A stretch of DNA of 64,000 nt from the NCBI GenBank assembly GCA_937949945.1, contig CALFEQ010000156.1:35511-99510 (forward strand). Reading direction: 5' to 3'. Source of the DNA: an uncultured Myxococcales bacterium (GTDB lineage Bacteria; Myxococcota_A; Polyangia; Polyangiales; Polyangiaceae). Positions within the stretch are counted from its first letter, which is position 1; each line of letters opens with the position of its first letter. Under the pieces are notes generated by a model, which worked only from the letters and a program-made list of their open reading frames with translations, searched no databases and had not been told where the DNA came from. The position numbers and the translations under genes were made by a program. Shown here piece after piece: positions 53,525 through 62,487 of this stretch.

Positions 53525-55269
53525 ACGGGCTCGCGATCGCCGCGTTCCTCTGCCCGCTGCTGCTCGCGGCCGCGCTCGTCGTCCGCCCGGCTCGTCCCGC
53601 CGTGTCCATGCTCGCGCCATGCGCTCCGCTGCCGGCGTTCGCCCTCGCGTTCGCGCCGATCGGCACGCTCGTCGACACGCCGTGGGCGCTCCTCGATGCC
53701 CGGCTCGGCGTGATGGACGCAATCGCACGGGGCTACCTCGCGTCGACCGCGCTGGTCTGGTTCTTCGCTGGCTGGTACGCGCGCGCATACGTCGAGGCAT
53801 CGAAGTACCGCGACTCGTTCTGGTTCTTCTTCCTCCTGACGATGTCGGCCAACCTCGGCGTCATCGTCGCTCGCGACGCAGCCACCTTCTACGTGTTCTT
53901 CTCGCTCATGACGTACGCGGCGTACGGCCTCGTCGTCCACGATCGGGACGCCCCCGCTGCGCGGGCGGCCCGCACGTACGTCGTGATGGCGCTCGGCGGC
54001 GAGATGCTCCTCTTGACCGGGATCTTCGTCCTCGTGGGGAGCAGCGTGAACCTGCCGCTCGAGGAGGTCCCAGGCGCCGTCGCGGCGTCGCCGCGACGCC
54101 TTCTCGTCTCTTGCCTCCTCCTCGCGGGCTTCGGCGTGAAGGCCGGGCTCGTGCCGCTCCACCTCTGGCTGCCGCTCGCGCATCCGGTCGCGCCGACGCC
54201 CGCGAGCGCCGTCCTCAGCGCGACGATCATCGAAGCCGGGCTCCTCGGCTGGCTCCGGTTCCTACCGCTGGGCGCCGTGCCCGACGCCGCGGCCGCGACG
54301 ACGCTCGTGTGCATCGCCGGCCTCCTCACGGCGTTCTACGGCGCGGCCGTGGGCGTCGTGCAGTCGGAGCCCAAGATCGTCCTCGCGTACTCCAGCGTGA
54401 GCCAGATGGGCTTCGCCGTGGCCGCGCTCGGCGTCGCCCTCACGCCTGCCGCGTCCGGCGCGGCGAAGCTCGCCATCGTCTTCTTCGTCGTCCACCACGC
54501 CGTCGCGAAGGCCGCGCTCTTCCTCGGAGAAGGCGTCGCGCGGGACGCCGGCACCGGACGAGCAGGCCGTCTCGTCCTCGCCGGGCTCGCGCTGCCGGCG
54601 CTGGCGATCGCGGGCGCGCCGTTCACGAGCGGCGCGCTCGCGAAGATCGGGCTCGCGGACGTGGTGGAGGACGCGCCCGTGGCGTCTCGCGCGCTGGTCG
54701 CGCTGCTCTCGGTCGCGGCGATCGGCAGCACGCTCCTCATGACTCGATTCCTCGTGCTCGCGGCGCGTGGGCGATCGCAGACGCCGCGATCGCCGCGGAA
54801 GGGGCTCTGGATCCCGTGGCTGCTGCTGCTCGTCGCCGGCGTCTCGCTCGTCGCGCTTCCTGCGCTCGATCGTCCCGTGGGCCTCGCGGTCGCCGCCCGT
54901 GCGTCGAAGGTCGCGTCGGCGACCTGGCCCATCGCCGTCGGTGTGGCGATCGCCTTCGCCGCGCGGCGCATCTTCGATCGCATCGGTCGCACGGAGCCCC
55001 GGATCCCTCCGGGCGATCTGCTCGCGATCGTCGAACCGCTCGTGATCCGACTCTCGCGATGTGCCGCCGTGGGGTATCACCTCGCCCACCTCGCTCGCCG
55101 TCGTCTCTCCGTCCGTACGCGCCGCCTCCTCCGACCGCGGCAGCGAGCACGACGCGCCCTCGCGACCCTGGACCACATCGAGGACCGGCTCATCGGCTTC
55201 GGGACGATCGGCGTCCTGACCCTGCTCCTCGCCGGGATCCTGGTGCCGCTCGTCGTGCGCCGGTGGTGA
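53521..55269 (+). CDS. Mrp/complex I-like proton-translocating subunit (ND family, third)
   Basis: 582-residue ND-family protein, longest of the three, with FGVKAGLVPLHLWLPLAH near 200 and the following VAPTPASAVLSATIIEAGLLG. The C-terminus extends past the usual core with a basic cytoplasmic segment and one last helix, reminiscent of the lateral-helix region of NuoL. ATGA overlap with the previous gene. Resembles HyfB or MrpA-like proteins. Confidence 0.83.
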   Translation: MNGLAIAAFLCPLLLAAALVVRPARPAVSMLAPCAPLPAFALAFAPIGTLVDTPWALLDARLGVMDAIARGYLASTALVWFFAGWYARAYVEASKYRDSFWFFFLLTMSANLGVIVARDAATFYVFFSLMTYAAYGLVVHDRDAPAARAARTYVVMALGGEMLLLTGIFVLVGSSVNLPLEEVPGAVAASPRRLLVSCLLLAGFGVKAGLVPLHLWLPLAHPVAPTPASAVLSATIIEAGLLGWLRFLPLGAVPDAAAATTLVCIAGLLTAFYGAAVGVVQSEPKIVLAYSSVSQMGFAVAALGVALTPAASGAAKLAIVFFVVHHAVAKAALFLGEGVARDAGTGRAGRLVLAGLALPALAIAGAPFTSGALAKIGLADVVEDAPVASRALVALLSVAAIGSTLLMTRFLVLAARGRSQTPRSPRKGLWIPWLLLLVAGVSLVALPALDRPVGLAVAARASKVASATWPIAVGVAIAFAARRIFDRIGRTEPRIPPGDLLAIVEPLVIRLSRCAAVGYHLAHLARRRLSVRTRRLLRPRQRARRALATLDHIEDRLIGFGTIGVLTLLLAGILVPLVVRRW

Positions 55270-55321
55270 GACGCCAGCGCGCCCCGCCCCGTCTGGCCCG
55301 CGCGCTGCAACCGCAGGCTGC

Positions 55322-55861
55322 GTGATCCGAACGACCAGCGAGAACGCTCCACGCGCATCGCGCCGAACCCTCCTCCGGGCGGCGGGAAGCCGCGCTCTGG
55401 CGTTCGCGATCGCGTGGTGGGCGCTGCTCGAGGGCGATCCGGGCGGTCTCGTGTTCGGTGCGCTCATCGTCCTCGCCGCGACGTTCGTGAGCATGAAGCT
55501 CAGCCCGCCGACTCCCCCTCGGCCGACGCTTCGTCTCGTGGGATTCGTCCGGCTCGCGACCGCGTTCCTCGTCGGCTCGCTCCGGGGAGGTTGGCAGATC
55601 GCACTGCTCGCGTTCCGGTCCGGCCCGCCGATCTCGCCGATCATCGTCACGTACCGCACCCACCTTCACCCGGGCGCCGAGACGCACATGCTGACGAGCA
55701 TCACGACGCTCATGCCCGGCACGCTCTGCATCGACTCGCACGGCGACGAGATCACGGTCCACTCGCTCCTCGATCAGGAGGACGTGGTGAAGAGGGACTT
55801 CGCGGACATCGAGGCGCGCATCATCGGGGCGATGCGCGCCGCGGACGAGAGCGAGGGATGA
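55322..55861 (+). CDS. mrpE: Na+/H+ antiporter subunit E
   Basis: 179-residue MnhE/MrpE protein: two to three N-terminal helices, then the soluble domain with ISPIIVTYRTHLHPGAETHMLTSITTLMPGTL, a clear family signature, and VHSLLD. Start is GTG 55322, 52 nt after the third ND subunit, the largest gap in the operon, so an internal promoter is conceivable. Confidence 0.9.
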   Translation: MIRTTSENAPRASRRTLLRAAGSRALAFAIAWWALLEGDPGGLVFGALIVLAATFVSMKLSPPTPPRPTLRLVGFVRLATAFLVGSLRGGWQIALLAFRSGPPISPIIVTYRTHLHPGAETHMLTSITTLMPGTLCIDSHGDEITVHSLLDQEDVVKRDFADIEARIIGAMRAADESEG

Positions 55862-55862
55862 C

Positions 55863-56138
55863 ATGCACGAGTTGCGCGTCGGGATCGCCGTCTTCCTGCT
55901 CGTGAACGTCCTCGCCGGTCTCGTGCGAATGGCGCGCGGACCGTCCCTCGCCGACCGCATCATGGTCGCCCAGCTCTTCGGCACCACGGGTGTCGCCATA
56001 CTCCTCATGCTGTCGATCGATCCCGGCCGGTCGACGCTGCGCGGGGTGGCGCTCGTCTTCGGGCTTCTTTCCGCGATCGTCGTGATCGCGCTCGTCCGGA
56101 CCGGGGCGGGCGGAGCGAGCGGAGGGAGCGAGCGATGA
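55863..56138 (+). CDS. mrpF: Na+/H+ antiporter subunit F
   Basis: 91-residue three-helix MrpF with the RMARGPSLADRIMVAQLFGT signature loop. One base separates it from mrpE, and the ATGA overlap couples it to mrpG. Confidence 0.9.
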   Translation: MHELRVGIAVFLLVNVLAGLVRMARGPSLADRIMVAQLFGTTGVAILLMLSIDPGRSTLRGVALVFGLLSAIVVIALVRTGAGGASGGSER

Positions 56139-56437
56139 CGTTCCTCGAGATCGTCTCGGCAGGACTCTTCCTCTTCGGCGCGTTCTTCTTCCTCGCCGGG
56201 ACGCTCGGCCTCCTGCGCTTCCCCGACGTCTACACGCGGCTGCACGCGTTGACGAAGACGGACAACGTCGGGCTCGGGCTCATCGTCGTCGGGCTCGTGA
56301 TCGAGTCGCAGTCGGTGGCCGAGGCGGCCAAGCTGATCATCATCTGGCTGCTCGTGCTCGCGTCGAGCAGCATCTCCGCTCAGCTCATCGGCCGCTACGC
56401 GCTGGTCAACGGGACGACGCCGTGGAGGAAGCGGTGA
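56135..56437 (+). CDS. mrpG: Na+/H+ antiporter subunit G
   Basis: 100-residue MrpG: three helices and the LGLLRFPDVYTRLHALTKTDN motif shared by the family. It overlaps its neighbours by 4 nt at both ends; the sequence before its stop supplies the GGAGGAA ribosome site of the next gene. Confidence 0.92.
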   Translation: MTFLEIVSAGLFLFGAFFFLAGTLGLLRFPDVYTRLHALTKTDNVGLGLIVVGLVIESQSVAEAAKLIIIWLLVLASSSISAQLIGRYALVNGTTPWRKR

Positions 56438-57342
56438 GCGTCTACGACGTCACGTTCGACGTGCTCCTGGCCGCGACGCTCCCGCTGCTCGGGTGGCGCG
56501 CGATCTCGGCGCGCTCGATCGAGCGCGCGGTCGTGCTCTTCATCGCGTTCGGGTTCGTGTCCTCGCTCGCATGGACGCGCCTCGACGCGGTGGACGTCGC
56601 GCTCGTCGAGGCGGCGGTCAGCAGCGCCCTGACCGGCGCGCTGCTGCTCAGCAGCCTCCGCTGGGCCGATCGAGAGCCTCCCGCCGTGCGGCACCGGAAC
56701 GGCGCGCTGCATCTCTTCGTCGCGATGGGCGTGCTCGGCCTCCTCTGGACCATCGCCCAGCTTCCGGCGCAGCGGGAGGGGCTCACGCCGCTCGTCCTCG
56801 AGTCGCTGGAAGATACCGGCGTCGAGCACCCCGTCACGGCGGTCCTCCTCGACTTCCGTGGTTACGACACGCTCCTCGAGGTCATCGTCCTCCTCTCCGC
56901 AGCCGTCGCCGTACGCATCGCTCGCGCGACGCCCCGATGGCGTGCGACGCAGGGGCCGCGGCTGCTCACGATGTTCGCGAACAACCTCGTTCCGGTCGGT
57001 CTGGTGTGCGCCGCGTACCTGCTCTGGACCGGATCGCACGCTCCCGGAGGAGCGTTCCAGGCCGGCTCGATCCTCGCGGGCTGCGGCGTGACGCTGCTCC
57101 TCTCGGGCCGCATTCGTCCGCCCGGCTTCTCGAGCTGGGTCGCGCGTACGGCGATGCTCCTCGGGCCCGCCGTCTTCCTCGTGATCGCGGCGTGGCCGTT
57201 GGTCGGCGGCGCCAGCTTGCTGGACTACCCCGCCGATCGCGCCGGAGCGCTCGTCTTCGCGGTCGAGCTCGGCCTGTCGCTGTCGATCGGCTTCATCCTG
57301 TTCGTGTTCTTCCCGAGCCCTCCTCGACCGGAGCGATCATGA
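56434..57342 (+). CDS. Fused MbhD/MbhE-MnhB antiporter subunit
   Basis: 302 residues. The N-terminal 75 residues match the MrpA C-terminal/MbhD (DUF4040) module (RAVVLFIAFGFVSSL, DAVDVALVEAAVSSALTGALLL). About 90-160 resembles MbhE. From about 170 on is MnhB (FANNLVPVGLVCAAYLLWTGSHAPGGAFQAGSILA). In canonical Mrp the first modules belong to MrpA; here they are fused to B, as in Mbh/Mbx-like systems. GTG 56434 with a perfect GGAGGAA is chosen over GTG 56422. Confidence 0.85.
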   Translation: MSVYDVTFDVLLAATLPLLGWRAISARSIERAVVLFIAFGFVSSLAWTRLDAVDVALVEAAVSSALTGALLLSSLRWADREPPAVRHRNGALHLFVAMGVLGLLWTIAQLPAQREGLTPLVLESLEDTGVEHPVTAVLLDFRGYDTLLEVIVLLSAAVAVRIARATPRWRATQGPRLLTMFANNLVPVGLVCAAYLLWTGSHAPGGAFQAGSILAGCGVTLLLSGRIRPPGFSSWVARTAMLLGPAVFLVIAAWPLVGGASLLDYPADRAGALVFAVELGLSLSIGFILFVFFPSPPRPERS

Positions 57343-57677
57343 GCCCTTGGATGACGTATGCATCGGCGGCGATTGGCTTGATCGGCCTCGGCGTGCTCGG
57401 CGCCTTCGATGCGCGCTCCAACGTCGTCCGCAAGGTCATCGCGATCAACGTCATGGGCAGCGGCGTCTTCCTCCTCCTCGTCGCGAGCGCCCGTCGCTCG
57501 CCCACGCTCGCGGATCCGGTACCCCATGCGCTCGTGCTGACCGGGATCGTCATCTCGGTCAGCGCGACCGCGCTGGCGCTCGCCCTCGCGAAGCGCATCA
57601 CGGACGACGAGCTCGAGCGCCCCGACGACGAAGACACCGAGGAAGGGCGGCCGCCCGACGACCCCGGCGAGGCGTGA
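57339..57677 (+). CDS. mrpC: Na+/H+ antiporter subunit C (NuoK-like)
   Basis: 112-residue three-helix NuoK/MrpC homologue: GLIGLGVLGAFDARSNVVRKVIAINVMGSGVFLLLVA and the DPVPHALVLTGIVISVSATALALAL core with the conserved loop. The C-terminal 25 residues are acidic. Last gene of the operon, ATGA overlap upstream. It ends 5 nt from the convergent triple-Usp gene. Confidence 0.88.
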   Translation: MSPWMTYASAAIGLIGLGVLGAFDARSNVVRKVIAINVMGSGVFLLLVASARRSPTLADPVPHALVLTGIVISVSATALALALAKRITDDELERPDDEDTEEGRPPDDPGEA

Positions 57678-57682
57678 GCGTC

Positions 57683-58984
57683 TCAGCTCGACGGCGTCCG
57701 CACCACGAGGACCGGGCGCGTGCTCTTGGACAGCACGCTCGCCGTCGCGGAGCCGAGGACCGCCGCGCCGATCGTCGAGCGCGCCCGCGAGGCCATGCAG
57801 ACGACGTCGACCGCGAGCCGGTCGGCGGCGTTGCACAGGGCCCAGGCCACGTCGCCTTCGAGCACGTGGACCTCCACGCGGATGCCCCGACGCTCCGCCT
57901 CGCGCGGCACGAGCCGCCGCAGGCGCTCGGTCGCCTCGACGATGCGCTCGTTGCGCGGCGAGGGACGAATCGGCGAAGGCGTGGGCCTCGGGATGGCCAC
58001 CGAGTCCGGCAGGACGTGCGCGAGGTGGAGCGTGCCTCCTTCCGGCAAGAGCGCGAGCGCGTGCGGGATCGCGAGATCGCCGAGCTCGGAGAAGTCCGTG
58101 GCCGCGAGCACCTCCCGTATGACGGGGATGGCCGGCTCCGTGCTCCGAGCGACGGAGCTCGGGACGACGATCACGCTCGTCTGCGCGAGGCTCACTGCGC
58201 CGCGCGCGACCGAGCGCCTCCACAGGCGCTCGATCCCGGACCGCTGGTGCGAACCGACGACGAGCAGGTCGGCCTCGGCGTTCTCTCCGCTATCGACGAG
58301 CGCCGCGTCGACGTCGCCGTTTCGCTTCCCCACGACGAACGACACGCGCTCGTCCGGGATCCCGGCGCGCGCGAGGTCCGGTCCGAGGTCGCGCTGCAGC
58401 CCGTGCACGAGGACGGGACACGACTCGTCGTCGGTGGCCGCGACGTGCACGACGACGACCTCGATCGGCCCGAGCCTCGCGAGCAGCTCGAGCCAGCGCG
58501 CGGTCCCGCGCGAGGTCTCGGTCCGGTCGACGCCGAGGGCGACGGTGAGCATCTCTTCGCCGCGCAGCCACCGCTCGAGCCGCTCGGCGGCCCGGACGAC
58601 GAGCACCGGAGCCGGCGAGATACGCACGAGGCGTTCGGCCGTGCTCCCGACGAGCCATCGGTTCGGCGTGCGGGTCCCGAGATGGCCGACGACTACGACG
58701 GTCGCGCCACGCGCGCGCGCGGCGAGCTCCCGCGCCGCGGCGCCCGCGACGACCTCGGCCTCGACGGACGCACCGAGCTCTCGAGCTCTCGCCGCGGCTC
58801 GCACCAGTCGCTGCCGCTCGGGGTCGTAGATGGGATCTCCCTGCGAGAGCGCGATCTCCGCGCCGAGGTCCTCGATCACGTGGACGAGCATCAACGGCTC
58901 GCCGAGCCGCTTGGCGACGAGCGCGGCCACCTCCGTGGCCTCTGCCGCGGCGGCCGAGAAATCCGTTCCACAGACGATCGTCAT
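57683..58984 (-). CDS. Triple-domain universal stress protein
   Basis: 433 residues with three tandem Usp domains (about 1-132, 142-285, 290-433); one or two is usual. Only the first keeps the ATP signature G-x2-G-x9-G-S (GHLGTRTPNRWLVGS). The second reads GSHQRSGIERLWRRS and the third ASRARSTIGAAVLGS, so both have probably lost ATP binding and may regulate or dimerise. GGAGG precedes the ATG. A sigma-54 type element lies 49 nt upstream of the start. Confidence 0.88.
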   Translation of the reverse strand: MTIVCGTDFSAAAAEATEVAALVAKRLGEPLMLVHVIEDLGAEIALSQGDPIYDPERQRLVRAAARARELGASVEAEVVAGAAARELAARARGATVVVVGHLGTRTPNRWLVGSTAERLVRISPAPVLVVRAAERLERWLRGEEMLTVALGVDRTETSRGTARWLELLARLGPIEVVVVHVAATDDESCPVLVHGLQRDLGPDLARAGIPDERVSFVVGKRNGDVDAALVDSGENAEADLLVVGSHQRSGIERLWRRSVARGAVSLAQTSVIVVPSSVARSTEPAIPVIREVLAATDFSELGDLAIPHALALLPEGGTLHLAHVLPDSVAIPRPTPSPIRPSPRNERIVEATERLRRLVPREAERRGIRVEVHVLEGDVAWALCNAADRLAVDVVCMASRARSTIGAAVLGSATASVLSKSTRPVLVVRTPSS

Positions 58985-59032
58985 GGCGCCTCCGGACCCT
59001 CCGAGGGTCTCCCGGGAAGTGCCCGGGCCCCA

Positions 59033-59048
59033 TGCAACTCGGAAGCCG
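59033..59048 (-). promoter_or_regulatory. Putative sigma-54 promoter of triple-Usp gene
   Basis: CGGCTTCCGAGTTGCA on the minus strand: perfect TTGCA at -12 and CGGC at -24. Leader about 38 nt. A 14-bp palindrome (59087-59100) lies 39 nt upstream but differs from the GCGCA-N5-TGCGC motif. Confidence 0.5.
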
Positions 59049-59077
59049 GAGGCGCCCTCGACGAACGAGGCGCCGCG

Positions 59078-59263
59078 TCACTCGCGGCGCGACGTCGCGC
59101 TCGCCTTCGACGACATCAGGCGGTACGCGGCGAAGAGGCAGACGAGCCCTCCGACGACCGCGCCCCAGCCGACGCCGGCGACGCCGGCGACGGACACCTG
59201 ATGAATTCCGTACGACACTGCTGCGATCCCCGCTGGAACGAGGACGTACCCGAGCTTCTCCAC
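59078..59263 (-). CDS. Small two-helix membrane protein
   Basis: 61 residues: two hydrophobic, Gly/Ala/Val-rich helices (about 5-20 and 24-48), then a short basic tail. No family recognised. An inverted repeat with 8-bp arms (59070-59090) spans its stop codon and may terminate transcription before the triple-Usp gene. Confidence 0.5.
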   Translation of the reverse strand: MEKLGYVLVPAGIAAVSYGIHQVSVAGVAGVGWGAVVGGLVCLFAAYRLMSSKASATSRRE

Positions 59264-59412
59264 GATGAACCTCCGCGATGACGGCGCGCGCGCCGCCGGG
59301 TCGATGGACTGGGGTCGAAGGCGAGCGCAGGACGCGCGAACGCGTGGAGCCGACGGCTTCGGCTCGGAGGGCTCGCCTTCGGTGAGTGCCCGAGAGATCG
59401 CCTGGCGATCTC

Positions 59413-59745
59413 TCAGGCTCGCGGAGGACCACGTGCGGTCGCCGGGACGCGCTCGTCCTCGGATCGCGCGGTATCGGGGAAGCGAGGCGCGACATCGCCG
59501 GCCACCGGCGGCGGAGCGACGTGGACGATCGCGAACGACGCGGGCAGGGCCGGCGGCGGTGCGCTCGATTCGCGACGCGGCGCCGCCGCTCGCTCGATCG
59601 CGGGAGGCGCCCGATCCAGCGCGACGCGCGCCTGCGCGGTGTACGGACGGAGCGCGACCGTCCCCGTGCGTGCAGGCGCCGGCACGAGCGTGCCGAGCAG
59701 CACCTGCAGGACGACGAGGACGAGGACGACCGCGCGCCGGATCAC
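59413..59745 (-). CDS. Small exported protein coupled to MMPL exporter
   Basis: 110 residues starting at GTG 59745, which overlaps the MMPL stop in a GTGA. A signal-peptide-like stretch (AVVLVLVVLQVLLGTLV) is followed by a Pro/Ala-rich, poorly structured region. No family recognised. Coupling suggests an accessory periplasmic part of the exporter. Confidence 0.5.
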   Translation of the reverse strand: MIRRAVVLVLVVLQVLLGTLVPAPARTGTVALRPYTAQARVALDRAPPAIERAAAPRRESSAPPPALPASFAIVHVAPPPVAGDVAPRFPDTARSEDERVPATARGPPRA

Positions 59746-62408
59746 TTCTCTCGAGCCGGACGCTTCTTCGAGACGAGGTGCAAGAGCGACGGCAGGAACA
59801 AGAGCGCGCCGTACAGGCACGCCATCTCGCCGATCATCGCGAGACGCCCGAACGACTGGAGGGCCTTGTTGTCGGCCATGATGAGCGAGCCGTAGCCGAT
59901 GATCGTCGTGTAGCTGCAGAGCGAGACGGCGCCGAGATGCAGCTTCACCGCTTGCGTTACGTCACCGCCGAGCAGTCGCGATCGATCGTAGATGTTGAAC
60001 GGATACTCCGACCCGATCGCGAAGGTGATCGGCAGGGCGATGAAGTTCAGGAAGTTGAGCTTGTCGCCCGTCCATGCGGCGATGCCGAGCATCCATACGA
60101 CGCCGAGCACGAGCGAGAGCAAGACGGTGATGGTGCCCTTCTTGCTGGCCGTGGCGAGGATCACCACGACGGCGACGGCGAGGAACGACGCCGCGGTCGC
60201 GAGCGGCCCGTCGCGCTCCATCGATCGGATCATCTCCGCGAACACCGTCGAACGGCTCGCGGTCATCACCCGCGTCCCGTCGGGCAGCTCGACGTTGTCC
60301 GTCGACTTGGCGATACGGAGGAGGTTCCGCCCGTCGGACAGCGAGACCTCGGGCCTGTACCGCACGTAGAAGACCGTTCCGATCGTCCCGTTGTTCTCCT
60401 CGAACCGGCGCCGGAGGAGCGCGGGGAGGTCCTTCGGCTCGAGCGGACGGAGGGTCTCCGGAGGAATGACCTCCTCCACGCGGGCGCGCTCGTCCTCGGG
60501 GAGGTCGTAGAGCACGCGCGGCGTGAGGCGCTCTCGGATCCGTTCGAGGACCTCGAGCTTCTTCTCCTGCTCCTCGCGCGTGCCGGGCAACAGGTCGTGG
60601 ATGGTGGCGATCTCGGCGATGAGCGAGCCCTCCGGATCGGCCGCGTCGTTCTTGAGGATCTGCTCCTTGACGAGCGGGACCTGCTCGGGCGTGTCCGCCA
60701 GCATCATCGCGCCGGCCACGTTCATCTTGCCGGCGAACACCTCCTCGGCCTTGTTCGACCACTCGCCCGCGCCGCTCTTCTGCGAGCCGCGCGATCCGAG
60801 GTTGTGGAAGTTGTACTCCCAGGGGTCCCGGAGGTACTCGGGGAGCTTCCAGAGGGAGAGAACGGTGAAGACGGCCGCGAGGCCGACGAAGAACCGCGGG
60901 TACCGCTCGGTGATCGAGCCGACGAAGCGAGAGACGACTCCGCGGCTCCCGTCGCTCTCGAGCGTGGGCGGCCGCTGCCGCAGCTCGGGCGGGAGCCACG
61001 ACTGGATCTTCTCCAGGATGACGATCATCGCCGGCACGCACGGGATCATCGAGATCCACACGAGCGCCATGCCGACGAAGCCGATCCAGCCGAACTGGGT
61101 GAAGCCGCGGAAGCGCGTGATCGTGAGCGAGCCGTACGCGATCGACGCGACGCTCGCGCCGACGAGCTCCGCGCGGAAGGCGTTGAACACCGCCTCGAGC
61201 CGCGCGACCGACGGCTCCATCCCGCGCGCGCGGAACTCCCGGTAACGTGAATAGAGGACGATCGGGTAGTTGACGCCGTTGCCGAGGATGATGGCGCCGA
61301 GGAACGCTCCCGAGGAGTTGACGTAGCCGAACGCGTACGTCGCGAACGCGTACGCGCATCCCACCCCGAACAGCGGCGCGAAGCCGATGAGCGGGATCGA
61401 CCACATCGTCCCGTAGAACCACGCGATGGCGCCGAGGATGAGCACCATCGCGAGGCCGGTCGCGATCGCCGCTTCGCTGAGGAGCGACTCCTTCTCCGCG
61501 ACCGCGTTCGGGATGTCGCCCGCGTACCCGACCTGCATGTTCGGGTGGAACTTCGACGGATCGAGCTCGGCGACGCGGGCCTTGATGCGATCGAGCAGCG
61601 TGTCGCCGCCCGCGTCTCCCGTGCCGGTCGTGGTCGACACGATCCGCAGGCCGTGCATCGTCCCGCTCGGCGACGCGAAGTACCCGGTGGGGAAGGAGTC
61701 GTGCTTGTTCGCTCGGGCCTCCCACCGCGCGCGGAAGTCGTCGAGCCCGAGCGCCGGCTTCTTCTCCTTCTCCGTCTTCGTGGGCGCGGGCGCCGACGCG
61801 TCCGGGGCCTCCGCGGGGTTCGCTTGCACCTCCGGAGCCGGCGCGGGCGCCGACGCGTCGGGCGCCTCCGGAGCCGGCGCTGGCTCGTCCGCCTCGAGAT
61901 CCTCGACGAGGCCGCTGCGGATGGCGATCTGCCGGTCGAGCATCCGATCCGCCTCTTCGAGATCGTCGAGGTCGGCGTAGAGCCACTTGTTGTCCTGAAA
62001 GAACTTCCGGACCTCCTTCGTGCCGCGCTCGATGTACGAGATGAGCTCGGGACCGCAGGCACGCTTGCAGGCGGCGTCGTCCGCGCACTTCGCGACGCAC
62101 TCCTTCCTGTCGGACAGGTCCTTCTCGAGGGAGTCGGCGAGGGCGTCGATGAAGCGCTCGTTCGCGGAGCGCTCGGGCGACTCCGCGATGACGATGAGCG
62201 TCGCGCCGCCGCCGACGCGCCCGAGCTGATGCTCGAACGCCTTGAAGCCCGGGCTGTCGCGCGGCAAGAGCTCGAGGAAGTCGGAGCGCAGCTCGAGCTT
62301 CGACGCATAGGTCCACGATGCGGCCATGCACGCGAGCGCGAAGCCGAGGACGAGAAGCGGATGCTTGCCGCCCAGATTCACGAGCCAGGCGACGAAACGG
62401 CGAATCAT
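59742..62408 (-). CDS. MMPL/RND family exporter
   Basis: 888-residue RND-type transporter with two six-helix bundles, each preceded by a large periplasmic loop. The first bundle includes the segment GAFLGAIILGNGVNYPIVLYSR and the second ALPITFAIGSEYPFNIYDRSRL, typical of MMPL proteins that move lipids or hydrophobic compounds, for example hopanoid exporters. The first loop holds a cysteine cluster (CVAKC, ACKRAC near 105-120) and a Pro/Ala-rich stretch with the unit EAPDASAPAP twice, both unusual. ATG 62408 is chosen because it sits just before the first helix; 62447 is an alternative. Confidence 0.87.
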   Translation of the reverse strand: MIRRFVAWLVNLGGKHPLLVLGFALACMAASWTYASKLELRSDFLELLPRDSPGFKAFEHQLGRVGGGATLIVIAESPERSANERFIDALADSLEKDLSDRKECVAKCADDAACKRACGPELISYIERGTKEVRKFFQDNKWLYADLDDLEEADRMLDRQIAIRSGLVEDLEADEPAPAPEAPDASAPAPAPEVQANPAEAPDASAPAPTKTEKEKKPALGLDDFRARWEARANKHDSFPTGYFASPSGTMHGLRIVSTTTGTGDAGGDTLLDRIKARVAELDPSKFHPNMQVGYAGDIPNAVAEKESLLSEAAIATGLAMVLILGAIAWFYGTMWSIPLIGFAPLFGVGCAYAFATYAFGYVNSSGAFLGAIILGNGVNYPIVLYSRYREFRARGMEPSVARLEAVFNAFRAELVGASVASIAYGSLTITRFRGFTQFGWIGFVGMALVWISMIPCVPAMIVILEKIQSWLPPELRQRPPTLESDGSRGVVSRFVGSITERYPRFFVGLAAVFTVLSLWKLPEYLRDPWEYNFHNLGSRGSQKSGAGEWSNKAEEVFAGKMNVAGAMMLADTPEQVPLVKEQILKNDAADPEGSLIAEIATIHDLLPGTREEQEKKLEVLERIRERLTPRVLYDLPEDERARVEEVIPPETLRPLEPKDLPALLRRRFEENNGTIGTVFYVRYRPEVSLSDGRNLLRIAKSTDNVELPDGTRVMTASRSTVFAEMIRSMERDGPLATAASFLAVAVVVILATASKKGTITVLLSLVLGVVWMLGIAAWTGDKLNFLNFIALPITFAIGSEYPFNIYDRSRLLGGDVTQAVKLHLGAVSLCSYTTIIGYGSLIMADNKALQSFGRLAMIGEMACLYGALLFLPSLLHLVSKKRPAREK

Positions 62409-62487
62409 GAGAATCCCACGATGAGAGCCGTGCGATCCCTCACGCACGGACAGGCCATGGTCGACACCCCTCGAGCAGGCGCGGCTC

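Noticed and set aside
59070..59100. Palindromes near the triple-Usp promoter as activator sites
   Set aside because: They are GC-only palindromes with different core and spacing from GCGCA-N5-TGCGC; one overlaps a stop codon and fits a terminator better.
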